A program made the translations under genes and the position numbers. 64,000 bases of DNA. It comes from Spongilla lacustris. Lineage: Eukaryota > Porifera > Demospongiae > Spongillida > Spongillidae. Under the pieces are notes generated by a model that was not told the DNA's origin, searched no databases, and saw only the letters and a list, made by a program, of their open reading frames with translations. Each line of letters starts with the position of its first letter. Positions within the stretch are counted from its first letter, which is position 1. Below, piece by piece: positions 1 to 11,989 of the stretch. The stretch spans positions 1,012,503 to 1,076,502 of the forward strand of contig OX442427.1 of assembly GCA_949361645.1 (NCBI GenBank). Direction: 5' to 3'.

Positions 1-761
1 CCATTTCATGGCAAGAAATGAAACAGAATGGGACTCAAACAGGCATCTTCATGCTAATTCATTAACCTGTTTAGCTACTTAATTTTAAAAACATTCATTT
101 CGTAACTTATTTACTTCTCTTTTTGCCCTTGCCCCCAAGCCCTACACCACCAGGAAAGTTCATTTTATACCAAATATGTAATACATTTTTGAAACATTCA
201 TCTCCGCAAGTGTATACATAATTGTATCAGATAAGTGTATTTGTATCATACTAGCAAAACATTTTTGATACATATCTGCTTGCTAAGATCGATGTTTCAA
301 ATATGTTTTTTGCTATGATACAATCACCATTTATGATACAAATGTAGAAAAGCCTGGGTGTGTATATTTGATTGCCCCAAACGAAACTTTTTGCCGTTAC
401 ATGTTTATCCGTTGTATTTATAAATCATTTAGTTCTCCCTCCTTCACTATAAAGCTACCTGTGAGCTTGTCATGTAGACGCAACCCTGCAGGTGAACACC
501 TTATGCATGCGATGTGGATGAAACATGTGCCCATCATGTACTACCTACGCCATTTTTGTGACTATACCTCTTCAGTGTGATATTAGGCCTGCCAATTTTA
601 AAACTTTATTCGGTGCATCGCCATAATTTCCAACCCAGCACTAAATAACTGAGTACACACATATAATTATACACTTTTGACTCAAGACCTACGTACCATT
701 TCTCGATTCAGCACATCGAAACAAGCTAATAGCGTGCGCTATCACGTGCAAATCACGTTAA
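1..761. other. AT-rich flank without a recognised gene
   Basis: I see no convincing coding exon. The short open frames here start at non-ATG codons and have no recognisable composition. Several short stretches around 175-345 repeat variants of a TGATACA/TTTGATAC word, suggesting old simple-repeat decay. Confidence 0.4.
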
Positions 762-1541
762 TTAATCAGAATCATATTCGTTCATGCCGGGTATTCCCGT
801 ACATGTACCTATATCGTTGTCGTCCGTCTTGCCTGTTATGTCTTCAGAAAGAGATGAAAGTTCTGCATCAGTAATTTCTGAACATCCACCAAATGAAAAG
901 CCCTTATCTTCTTTCACTGCGGTTTTCAGGATTTCTTTTCTTAAACGTAGCATCGCCTTTCGCAAAGCATCCTGTGCTCTCTTCAGCGTTTCCATTTCCT
1001 TGTGCACAGTTTCACCCACCTGTATGCGCTCAGCATAAGACGATCCGGGATGCAAGCTGTTGTACAACGATGAAATCGCTGCGTTGCTCTTACTCGTTTT
1101 TTCTGCGTTGCTGTCGACTGTCTTAAACTTTGCACAAACCTTTTCGCCAAACGCTTCTTGAGCCATTTGCCGCAGGTGGTCTACCTCTAGTAAGAGATAT
1201 TCTGTTTTTTGGATAACCCAAGCACTGTGTATGGCCCCCTGAATAGCTTGTTTGGTTTTTAAGAGAGATAAAGTAGCTTTGCTCCCGCATATTTCTTCCG
1301 CTTTGTCATTCCAAAAGCATCTATATTTATGCTCCATGTCGCTGCTTGCATCGCAGATCTCACTTTTTGAATAAACTTTTATTCCGTACTTGCGTACAGG
1401 CGACAAGTGTACCTCGGTAGCTGGCCCCGGAAAAAATTTATTTAGTCTCAATTGAGTAAAACTGCGATCTGGATGAAGCTTTTTAATCGCGGGTTCAGAT
1501 TCGTCATCGTTCGTATGTTTCTCTATGCACCTTTTGCTCAT
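762..1541 (-). CDS. Single-exon protein of unknown function with a PIP-box-like motif and C-terminal coiled coil
   Basis: I do not recognise the family. The frame runs 259 codons from the ATG at 1541; the longer open frame upstream reads through AT-rich, low-complexity sequence, so this ATG is preferred. Near residue 30 there is QLRLNKFF, which fits the PCNA-interacting consensus Q-x-x-h-x-x-F-F and is preceded by basic residues. The middle holds a helical stretch rich in E, K, L and Q (around AIQGAIHSAWVIQKTEY). A likely coiled coil follows (HKEMETLKRAQDALRKA), then an acidic, Ser/Asp-rich tail. If the PIP box is real, the protein would be nuclear and act at replication or repair sites; this is inference from one motif. 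It has no intron, and repeats begin about 140 bp upstream of its start. It could alternatively be part of a mobile element. Confidence 0.55.
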   Translation of the reverse strand: MSKRCIEKHTNDDESEPAIKKLHPDRSFTQLRLNKFFPGPATEVHLSPVRKYGIKVYSKSEICDASSDMEHKYRCFWNDKAEEICGSKATLSLLKTKQAIQGAIHSAWVIQKTEYLLLEVDHLRQMAQEAFGEKVCAKFKTVDSNAEKTSKSNAAISSLYNSLHPGSSYAERIQVGETVHKEMETLKRAQDALRKAMLRLRKEILKTAVKEDKGFSFGGCSEITDAELSSLSEDITGKTDDNDIGTCTGIPGMNEYDSD

Positions 1542-1679
1542 GATGAAGACACTTGCATGACATGAACGGAAGTGCTGAATTTTACCATATACAATTAACT
1601 GTATAATTTTTATAAAATTAATCATTTCGTGACGGTATACGTATATGTATATGAAATTAAGCATTAATTTCATTTCTGA

Positions 1680-2700
1680 TCATACGTGTTCCGCAAGCTT
1701 TTTCGAGACAAAGTGGTAAGCCAACATATCTTATGAAACATACTGACAGCATGAGCAAGCGCGGTTGTACATGCAAAAAGAAAGGGTATACGCATTTGCG
1801 CACTGCATGACTATACGGTCGCCAAATATAGTCATGCATGCACGTCGCGTGGGAAGAGCTAGTTGAGTTCATATTTTTTTCCTTTTTCCAGACGTGTTCC
1901 GCAAACTTTTTGCCGTTGGATTGACTGCCGAGACAATTTTGTAAGCCAATTAAATATGCATATGTTGAGCTAGCGTTCCTGCATGCGGCCCCCACCGCAT
2001 ATCGTCGCGGGAAGAACTAGTTGAAAATCATATCTTTTTCCTTTTTCCAGACGTGTTCCGCAAACCTTTTGGCGTTGGATTGACTGAGACAAATTGGTAA
2101 GCCAAACCATGCATATGAGATATAGCAAAAGGAAAGGGTATAGGCATTTGCGCACTGCATGCATGACCATATATCGAGGGAAGAACTAGTTAAACACATC
2201 TTTTTCCAGACGTTTTCCGCAAACATTTTGGCGTTGGATCGCCTGAGACAAAGTGGCAAGCCAAACACATCATATAATTTCTGCATAAGCATGTATAGAG
2301 CATAAGCATGTATAGAGCATAAGCATGTATAGAGCATAAGCATGTATAGAGCATAAGCATGTATAGAGCATAAGCTAGCGGTTTGTACGTGCAAAGAGCT
2401 TTATAGTAAAAGAGTATGCGGGGTACGCGTTTGCGCACTGCATGGCTACCGGGTACGCCACCCCCACCGCATATCGTCACGTGGCGTGGGAAGAACTAGA
2501 TGTAGTTGAACACTGATAGTACATGTATTTTTCCTTTTTCCAGCAAACTTTTTGGCGTTGGATCGCCTGACAAATGGGTAAGCCAAACATATCATATAAG
2601 TCTGCAATGAATGAGCTAGCGGTTTGTGCGTGCAAAAAGTTTTATAGCAAAAGAGTACGCGTTTTTGCGCACTGCATGACTACGTTCCTCATATCGTCAA
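1680..2700. repeat. Degenerate tandem repeat, about five units
   Basis: Five copies of a segment beginning with a variant of CGTGTTCCGCAAACTTTT and continuing to GGTAAGCCAA start near 1684, 1891, 2049, 2210 and 2542. Most are followed by a GCGCACTGCATG stretch and a GGGAAGAACTAG stretch. Units differ in length (about 160-330 bp) by indels. Open frames on the minus strand across this block are repeat translations and are not annotated as genes. Confidence 0.7.
2283..2374. repeat. 18-bp minisatellite, five copies
   Basis: The unit GCATAAGCATGTATAGAG is repeated five times almost perfectly inside the fourth unit of the larger degenerate repeat, explaining that unit's greater length. Confidence 0.85.
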
Positions 2701-2818
2701 TGCGATCACACTTGTTCATTACGCCATGTGCGGGTGTCCACAAATGGATATAGCTCAGGATTAAAGTTAACTAACCATTTGATTTTTTTGAACGTATGTC
2801 ACAGTACTTAGGCAAATA

Positions 2819-3327
2819 CAGTAGCGGTTCACTAATAATACCACCCTGGGACAATCAGATCTTGTAGTAAAACTCAACCACCCTGCAGATCTTGTGGTAA
2901 AACTAGCTAATACGACCATGGCGAGTTTCCCGCCTTTCGAATTTGAAATTGTTTTGATTAGAATACCAATTAGCAGTGAATAAACCAATGAATCTTAACA
3001 AAATAACGGCTAGAAGGATGAACAATGATGCCAAAGATTGTAAAGCAAGGTTAGAGCTGGCTCGTGTGTGCATATGCATTGCTAACTCCAGTAGTATGGG
3101 ATCGTCGATTATCCCCACAATCGAATGCATGATGGTTGTCAGAGCTACCAACTGTATTAGGAATCCACTTCATTGATCACCTATTCAGAGGTATACTAAA
3201 ACGCCCCCCAAAATTTATATACGTACTAGTGGTCTTATTAGACGGTGATTGGATTGGCGAAGTGGTCGTATGATTGGGCGGTTAAGTGGTCTTATTTCCG
3301 GGTGGTCGGATTTGTGAGCCGCTACTG
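2819..3327. mobile_element. MITE with TA target duplication (Tc1/mariner-like by TSD)
   Basis: The 5' end reads CAGTAGCGGTTCAC and the 3' end is the complement of CAGTAGCGGCTCAC. Both termini are directly flanked by TA (2817-2818 and 3328-3329). The 509-bp interior has no transposase-like frame. A related terminus, GTAGCGGTTCACTAGC, occurs near 61,993 without an obvious partner. Confidence 0.7.
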
Positions 3328-3329
3328 TA

Positions 3330-4100
3330 CTAGCAGTTAGATTTAAATTATTCAAAGCGGTTAAATAATTATATCAAAACCCTTCATTATCAAAATATTC
3401 AATACCCTTCATTATCAAAATTATTCTAGATTAAGGTTGACCATCAATAAGTAATGGATGATCTGAATATGCAGTGGAGCTGCATTGATTTCAAGTTACT
3501 GAGTTCAATAGTGAGTTATTATCAATTAAGACCATACTTTGCTTATAAGTTATTAGGGTTAAAGCTGTTTATCTAATTTTAATCACCTAAATGGAGTAGA
3601 ATACGTAATTTTATTTATAGTATTGAATTATATAGTGGTGAGTTATTAAAACACAAAGTAAATAAAAATTGTAGTGGTTTTTTAGTATTTTAAAGTTTGA
3701 TAATTTGTTTTGAATAACAAGCCAATGAAATTTCATACTTTTTCAAACTTCCATAAGTTTATCTGCAGTTTATAAATCTCGCACTTAATAAAAAGTTGTC
3801 GTACATTACATTCATTAATTGTCTTTTTAATGATTAAAGTTTAATAACGCAGTTCATATTTGCCTACCTCAAATTCACAAATTCATTTAGAGTAAAAAGC
3901 GTTGCATTCTTTTGTGGACACCCCCGTATAAATGCCATTATGCATGTACAGTACTTGAGTGGTATATGTGCACATCAAATCATGATGTGATGCTGTACAA
4001 ATGAATTGTGTATAGACTTCATACTGCAAGATTAATTCAATAATGTGTTAAATGTAATGCATAAATGAAAATAAAGTGGCTTAATACATTATTTCTAGAT
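3330..4100. other. AT-rich intergenic region
   Basis: No coding exon seen. It contains a short direct repeat of CCCTTCATTATCAAAAT (near 3380 and 3408). It presumably carries the promoter and 5' UTR of the downstream OTU/integrase-like gene, but no specific signal can be supported. Confidence 0.4.
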
Positions 4101-7100
4101 ATGGAAGGTCGTGAAAGGGAAAGGTTTTTTGAAGAATCACTTAAGAGATTGCAGAGTGCTTCAGCAGGAGGATTTGAAAAACTGAGGAATCGATGTGAAA
4201 TAGAATTGCAATTATATAGCTCCAGCTATTCAACAGTGAATGTGACAGCTAGAGCTGACAAGTTCCATGGTCTCAAAAAGCATCCATACTCACTATCCAT
4301 ACTGCCATCTGAGTATGCTATGTATGTCCCTATTGCTTCCAAAGGTGATGGAAACTGCCTTTATAGGTAAAGATTTAAAGCAGAAATGTAATTTATAAAT
4401 GTTTTAAAAGTATTATATTCCACCCTTTAAATATGCAGGTCAGTATCAACACTGTGCACTGGACATGAAGACAGCCACATTGAACTTAGGGCACGCACTG
4501 TGTGTGAGCTTGCTGTGCATAAAGAATTCTACCTTACTAGTGACAAAGTAAGTGCATTGCAAACTGGTGATGTGGAACACCCTACAGGTAAGCAATTGGG
4601 TAAAAACGCTATCGTTGCTTGCTCACAAAATTATGACCAAGGCTTAAAATTAGCAGACTCCACCAAACTTGCAGAAACTGTATTTGAACTGGACTGTTTA
4701 GACTCCACTAGATTGGGAACATTCTCTGGAATGTGGCATGTATATGGCCTATCTTCTATTCTAGGAGCACCACTACAATCTATTTACCCAAACCTTAACT
4801 TTAGATACCGAAGTGGATTCAATAAAGTAGCCTTTCCCCGAGATGTCAGTGATGCAAAAGGCCAGCCACAATTTGTTATTATGTGGACACGGGCTTGTGA
4901 TTATCTTCCAAATAGACAAAATCAGCTTTGGTCACCAAACCATTTTGTTCCTTGTGTTTTGAAGGAGCTAATAGACGAGGGAAGTTGTAGAAGTAGGTGT
5001 AGCATGGTACCTTTCATTGCTGCTGATGTGTCATTGCCAATATGTTTGCCTGTATTGAAAGAGAGCACTGGTATATCTACACACATTGCCATACCAAATG
5101 TTGCTAAATGTGTAGCCAGCAACACTGTAGATCAAGGTGCAGATATTACATACAGCAAACCTACATGCATGAGTTCTGCACCGCAGTGCCTTACTGAAGA
5201 GAAAAGTGATCTAATTAAAAAAATAGCATTAGTAGAGTTAGCACATATGAGCTACAAAGAAGATGTACCATGCACAGAAAAGAATCAAATGAAACTAACT
5301 TCCTTTATTTCACAATTGTCTTCCGATGTACGTGTACATCTGATAGGATCAGTAGGAAACATTACAGAAAAAAAGGAAAGTCAGCCACTTCTTAAGCCTT
5401 CTACTTTCTCTATTGCCTTAGTACCTATGCCAAATCCTACCAATCAGAGTAGCCCAGGCAATAAAATATTTAGAAGTAACAGTACTACAATGCATAATTA
5501 TGTACAAAAGTGGAAAGAGAATAGTGTAGCAGAAATAGAAAGTAAAGCATTCAATATTGAACTTAAAACAAAAAATCATGCTGATGTGGATGATTGTAAT
5601 GATTTTACTTGCTCAGTAACCAGCTCAGAAAGTGACAGTGAATCTTCTGCTGATGATATAGAATTGGCAAATAATGACTTGGAGCATGAAAGTGAAAATG
5701 GCCAAGTTGTGGAAAGTGCTCTAAAATATGGAGAAAATGATGAGTACATAAGTAACTTAAGGAATGATAGTGATTGGCTCTCAGATGATGAATCAAATGA
5801 AACTGAAATGAATTGCTATGAAGATTTGCTTGAATCTGTGGTGCCAATAGAAGACATTTCTCCACCATCACCACTTCCTTTTCCTCTTTTACCTTATGAA
5901 TGGTATATAAAACAAGGTAAACTTTTTCAGGCTAATCAAGTACGGTTGCAACGTTGTAAAGATGCACCAATCCATGATTCTGCATTGCTTTCTTGGATGA
6001 ATAGAAGTGAAGTTTCAGGTACAATTGATGAAAATATCAAGCTCTTAAAAGATTCTATAGACTCACTAGAACTAAAAAAATGCTATTCCAAAGTAAAACA
6101 TCTTCAAAAATGTCTAAAAACAGGATTATACATACAAGAGAATGGTCCTATTATTGCTACACAGGATATTGTGGCTGTTTATCACTCAAATACAGAGCAT
6201 GCTACTGTAAGATCCCACTCTATGTATGAAATACTAAGTAAGCACTTTAACTTACTTCAGGTGTATATACGTGGGAAAGCATATATAATTAATAATCCAA
6301 CTTCTGACACAGAAAAGTTTCTGTCACAAGTTATATCCATATTAAACTTAAACTGTCAACAAATAACGAATGAAGTAATACAAGGGAAAATTGGGCACCT
6401 GTATAAGGAATCTTTGGAGTACATGGATACACCTAGAGACAAACAGGTATTAAAAGGCATTATGGCAATATTAAGTAACATATCATTTACATCACGTATG
6501 GAGGGGAAAATCAGTAGGTTTTCAGCTCGAACAGCATGCAATGTGTTACCACAGCATATTGACTGTTTTTTGTCCATCAAGCAAACTTCACAGATTGTGA
6601 GGAATGACTGTACAAATATTCAACAACATGTACTGACAAAACGTATCATTAACATGAGGAAAAAGAAAGAAATACAGATTATTGCTAAGGGAAGAGGCAG
6701 GTTAATGTTAGCAGCACAGTTTCCTGAGTTACCACTTTTATTAGAGTATGCCTTTGGCGATCACAATACTCATTTATGCAGTGGAGGTGGCCTTGAGAGT
6801 CATCCGAGATTGACAGATGGCACCTTGTATAGAACAGCAGATAATTATGCAACCATGAAAAGTGCAAGAAAGTTGTTGTTGTTATTAGCTCCAGACAGTT
6901 TTTCTATTTCTTTAAGTTCTTGTTACAACTATACTATGGATTACAGAGTTGGTACAGCTCAAGCAGTGCGCCATCATCATGGTAAAGGTGTTAATGCAGA
7001 CGTGGCTCTGTGTTTGCCACCAAGAACAGGAGTTCCGTACTTAGTGATAAATTTACATTGGTCCACAGCTAATGTTAATTTAATTATTGATGCAGCTTCA

Positions 7101-9299
7101 ACTAATAAAGATTGTACTGTTACTATATCTAAGGATGCAAAAGCAATTGTTTGTGGTGATATAGCACCAGTCCAACGACCAGGGCGCTCTTGGAAAAAAA
7201 TTGAACTACCTGATCACACTTGGGATCAAAGTCGAGTTAATGCTATAACACCAATGACTTTTTTATTCATGGATACATATATTACCCACAGAGAAGTACA
7301 TGTAGAAAGTTCAGAGGACACTGTTGTTCACACCGATAATGTCATGTGCATAACTCGTTCTGGTCAAGCGATGACTTTATTGTATTTATCATTTTTTGAA
7401 AGTGAAACAGTATTTCGATGTTTCAATGAACTATTATACATTATGACATTGCCTTCCTTGGATTCCTTTTTTCGCAATCCCACTACTGGTAAATTAAAAG
7501 ATGAAATAATATTAGTTGTGGATAATGGACCATCTGAGCAGCCTTCTAGCCCATTGGTACAAATGCTTTTAGTTAGACTGTTTAAGTTTCTTAAACTAAA
7601 AAAAATTGTTCAAGTGTCATTTGCTGAATACCATTCTAAGAGGAATTTTGTTGAAAGAGTACATTCGATAGAAAATTTTGCATTGTCTCGACATGGACCT
7701 TTTGATAGTCACTTGGTACATAAAAGTTCATCTACTGGCAGTAAGGAACATAGGGAGAACATGGAAGCCATGGCTAAAGAAGTGCAGGAATGTTTGAATG
7801 CCTGCCAGTATTCAAAAAAACCCTTGCAATGTTTTAGAGGCATTCCAGTAGAAAACTTTATATTTAATGATGATGAAAATCTGAAAACATTTTTGTCACT
7901 GACAGAGGAAAGAAAGATGTTAACTCCACCATCACATTGTAATTACAGCCCTGTAAAGAACTCACTATTTGATAATTTAACAATAACATGGAATTTAGAT
8001 GTCTCCTTTACAGGTTCATATATTGAAGATTATAATTTGTTGAGGAATAAGCGTGAAGATATTAATTTGTCTCACGTTGATAAGTATACTACATGTCTCG
8101 TATCCAGTGATGCAGGAGCAGAAACATGTTTAGTTACAAAGATACAACCATTACCAGATTACATGAGGTGGATTCGAACGTGTGAAATGCACTATATGTC
8201 ACTTAGTGAAAGAGTGAAATTAGAATATGGTGTGTGGGATAATACACCTGGTTTATTATTGCCATCAACAACCTTGGATCTTATATATAAAATCATTCAA
8301 AATCCTCCAACAGATATAGTGCTACTTATTGCTTTGGTGGCATGGGTGAAACCTAATGAAGTAAGTGAATATTTTTCAAATAAAGACACTGAAATGATGA
8401 GTTGCCTGGACAATGACATTCTGCGTGAGACATGGAAGTCTCATCCTTTATATTGTAAACATAATAAGAACCAGTTAGTTGATCTATGCAGACAAAATCA
8501 AATACCAATACCTTACGGATATGACTTAAAGCACAACCTGGTTAAACTAATTGCAGAAAAGAGTGGCTCACCAACACCACCTGTTGCAATTTTATATAGT
8601 GGAAATTTAACAAATGTTCCCACTACCACATCGAAAATTGCTAAATTATCTGTGGGACAATTGAGATCTATTTTGCACTTTCACGGCTTACCATGTTTTG
8701 GAACAAAGGATGAACTGATAATTCGTGTGTGTCTTCTAAAAAATAATCAAATATCTGCACTGTTTGCTAGAGAGGAACAGCAACTTAAAGATTTAATTAA
8801 AATCATTTATGACCTTATTCACTGTCAAAGATTGCTTGATATAAGGAGTCATGTAGTCACAAAACGAACTTACCCATCTAGAGAGAATAAGAATTGTGTA
8901 CCTCTGCCCCAGCATATAAATACAGCAGCTGATTTATGCCATTTATTTGATCCACTTATTCAATTCATTGATATCATTCATGACCAGAGATCACAAACAG
9001 TAAAGCAATCAGTTTCCATTCCCTGTGATATACCAAGCACTACAGATAAAGTGGATTCAAAAGATACTAAAAATCTAGTGTGCATGGTTGGAAGCAAAAT
9101 CAAAGTTAAGTGGAGTGTTGATGAGGTAGGGGATTCAGGATGGAAACCAGGCTGGTATATAGCATTTGTTGAAGGATATGATGAAGGTGATGATGAAATT
9201 ATAGTTTCATATCCTTGTGAGCCAGGATGTGTGTACAAGCTAGCTGTAACACCTCAACTTGAAGCTGATAAAATTCGTCTTGTCAAATCTCCTATTTGA
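4101..9299 (+). CDS. OTU-protease / DDE-integrase-like / SAP multidomain protein, probably transposon-derived
   Basis: Two exons, 4101-4366 and 4439-9299 (72-bp GT-AG intron, phase 2), encode about 1,708 residues. The ATG at 4101 is preferred to the upstream in-frame ATG at 4065, which lies before a possible acceptor. The head resembles an OTU cysteine protease: the nucleophile motif GDGNCLYRSVS spans the intron (Cys near residue 85) and the His motif NHFVPC is near residue 255. A 200-residue acidic Ser/Asp linker follows. The middle region has acidic residues placed as in retroviral-type integrase and DDE transposase cores: FLFMDTY, then VVDNGPSE, then FVERVHSIEN. Two SAP-like helix-turn-helix segments follow near 8440 and 8640, and a Tudor/chromo-like tail (KVKWSVDE, GWYIAFVEGY) ends the protein. 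Deubiquitinase and integrase activities are inferred from motifs only. Composition is more AT-rich than the neighbouring genes. I found no clear terminal inverted repeats, so an active element and a domesticated gene both remain possible. Confidence 0.75.
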
Positions 9300-10280
9300 G
9301 TAAACAAGAAGTCAATCAGGTAAAGCATTTTAATAAATGTTTGTTAGAGACACTTTAGTGAAATTAAATGTTAATCATATGGCTCAAAACTGGTTTCTAT
9401 AATTTATATTGGGGCAGTGTCAAGGAAAATCAACTTTGTGGAAATAAATTGATTTAGGAACCTTTATCAGACCTTATAATCATCCATACATTGAAATGTG
9501 AGCATTATTTTATTTTTTGTCCTGAACACAAGGCTGAGTTTGCTGGACTTGTTCCCAACCATTCATATTTATAACATAGTGCCAGTGGTAAATGTAAGAT
9601 TGTTTCATTACGAGTGCCAAAAGTGGAAAGTTACTTATGTCTATATAATTGAAATGTGTTCTGTCATTATTAGTCAATGAGAATAATTATATGTTGGCTA
9701 TCTACTTAAAGCTTTGTGCATGCTTAGAATAACTTATTTGTTCATGTGACTGCATTTTTGTTCATACCTCTTCATCAGGTGGCGTCTATATACATGAACA
9801 TTTTTATCAAGCTGAATATAACCTGTACACTGTAACATCACTGTGCATCATTTGGATTATATTTCTGTATCATTTTCCTGATTTTCTTTTGTCATTTATG
9901 GGTATTGTAATAGTACATAGTATAATTCTATTTTCCACCACAGGTTCAGTTGCATTTATATGAAGTCAGAACAGATCATTTCAGTAATATACTTGTTTAA
10001 TCTGATATTGCATTATTATTTTGCCAGCATTTTCATATTTCATAACATATTTTTAAATGGTGAATCTGGTGAGAGTAAGAGGGAGGATGGAAATATATTG
10101 TACGCATGCTTTAACAGTACAAGTGGCACAATAGAATGCGAACAATATACATGTAATTATAACACATGCTGTCCTAAGGTCACACACTAAGACAGAGGGA
10201 CATGGGGATACGTCACAAATGATGGGTATAACGTGGGGGCTTTAAAAGTCATTGCCGCATTTCCCCAGGGTTCCAGCAGG
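9300..10280. other. 3' flank of the OTU/integrase-like gene
   Basis: AT-rich sequence without a recognisable gene. Open frames at 9498-9680 and 9960-10190 are short and lack any recognisable motif. Confidence 0.4.
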
Positions 10281-10289
10281 CCTGAAATG

Positions 10290-11960
10290 CACGGGGTAGT
10301 GGATGATGGGTAGAAAGTATGTTGTCTAGGGGTACCTTACATATTTTCCCGCAGGGGGGGGGGGGCCGGAATAGTGTCCAGGGGACTTCGAATATAAACG
10401 GTCAAATGAAATAGTGGTTCATGATCAATTTACAAGTAGAGCGATAATTTATTCATAGCTTATCCGCTATTTTGACAGGCAACAATGTACTGGTTACGCC
10501 AAAAAAGTATAGTCTCGGGGATTACTGTCCCAGGGGGTAGTGGATGATGGGTAAAAAGAATAGTGTCCAGGGTACCTATAAAGTATCTTAAATATTATTG
10601 TCCCAGGGGGTAGTGGATGATGGGTAAAAAGAATAGTGTCCAGGGTACCTATAAAGTATCTTAAATATTATTGTCCCAGGGAGTAGTGGATGATGGGTAA
10701 AAAGAATAGTGTCCAGGGTATGTTAAACATTATTGTCCCAGGGGGTAGTGTCCAGGGTACGTTTAATATTATTGTCCCAAGGGGGTAGTGGGTAATGGGA
10801 AGAGTGTCCAGGGGTATTTAACATTATTGTCCCAGGGGGTAGTGGATGATAGTTAGAAAGTATAGTGTCCAGGGTATGTTAAATATTATTGTCCAGGGGT
10901 ATTAAACATTATTGTCCCCGGGGGGTAGTGGATGATAGTTAGAAAGTATAGTGTCCAGGGTATGTTAAATATTATTGTCCCAAGGGGGTAGTGGATGATG
11001 GGAAGAGTGTCCAGGGGTATTAAACATTATTGTCCCAGGGGGTAACGGATGATAGGTAGAAAGTATAGTGTCCAGGGTACATTAAACATTATTGTCCCAG
11101 AGGGTAGTGTCCAGGGTACGTTTAATATTATTGTCCCAAGGGGGTAGTGGGTAATGGGAAGAGTATTTAACATTATTGTCCCAGGGGGTAGTGGATGATA
11201 GTTAGAAAGTATAGTGGCCAGGGTATGTTAAATATCATTGTCCAGGGGTATTAAACATTATTGTCCCAGGGGGTAGTGGATGATAGTTAGAAAATATAGT
11301 GTCCAGGGTATGTTAAATATTATTGTCCCAAGGGGATAGTGGATGATGGGAAGAGTGTCCAGGGGTATTAAACATTATTGTCCCAGGGGGTAACGGATGA
11401 TAGGTAGAAAGTATAGTGTCCAGGGTACATTAAACATTATTGTCCCAGAGGGTAGTGTCCAGGGTACGTTTAATATTATTGTCCCAAGGGGGTAGTGGGT
11501 AATGGGAAGAGTGTCCAGGGGTATTTAACATTATTGTCCCAGGGGGTAGTGGATGATAGTTAGAAAGTATAGTGTCCAGGGTATGTTAAATATTATTGTC
11601 CAAGGGTATTAAACATTATTGTCCCAGGGGGTAGTGGATGATAGTTAGAAAGTATAGTGTCCAGGGTATGTTAAATATTATTGTCCCAAGGGGGTAGTGG
11701 ATGATGGGAAGAGTGTCCAGGGGTATTAAACATTATTGTCCCGGGGGGTAACGAATGATAGGTAGAAAGTATAGTGTCCAGGGTACATTAAACATTATTG
11801 GCCCAGAGGGTAGTGTCCAGGGTATGTTAAATATTATTGTCCAGGGGTATTAAACATTATTGTCCCAGGGGGTTATATTGTCCAAGGGGTAATATTGCAC
11901 ATGTATTGCAGAAACACAGGTGTGTCCAGGGGGTTGCTAAAATGTTGTCCCGGGGGGAAT
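10290..11960. repeat. Large degenerate minisatellite (TATTGTCCCAGGGGGTAGTGG family)
   Basis: Roughly 1.6 kb built from interchangeable words: ATTATTGTCCCAGGGGGTAG, TGGATGATGGGTA/TGGATGATAGTTAGAAAGTA, TAGTGTCCAGGGTA and ATGTTAAATATTATT. A higher-order unit of about 330 bp is visible: the block from near 10,840 recurs from near 11,190 and again near 11,540 in nearly the same order. Units at the 3' end (11,870-11,990) are more diverged. A G homopolymer lies just upstream at about 10,355. Confidence 0.85.
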
Positions 11961-11989
11961 CCTAATTATCCTTTGTCCCGGGGGAGCAT

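Noticed and set aside
4065..4100. Upstream ATG for the OTU/integrase-like gene
   Set aside because: Adds 12 hydrophobic residues before a possible acceptor; the next ATG gives a more typical start. Not excluded.
5605..9238. Minus-strand frames opposite the OTU/integrase-like gene
   Set aside because: Short shadows of a 1,620-codon uninterrupted exon.
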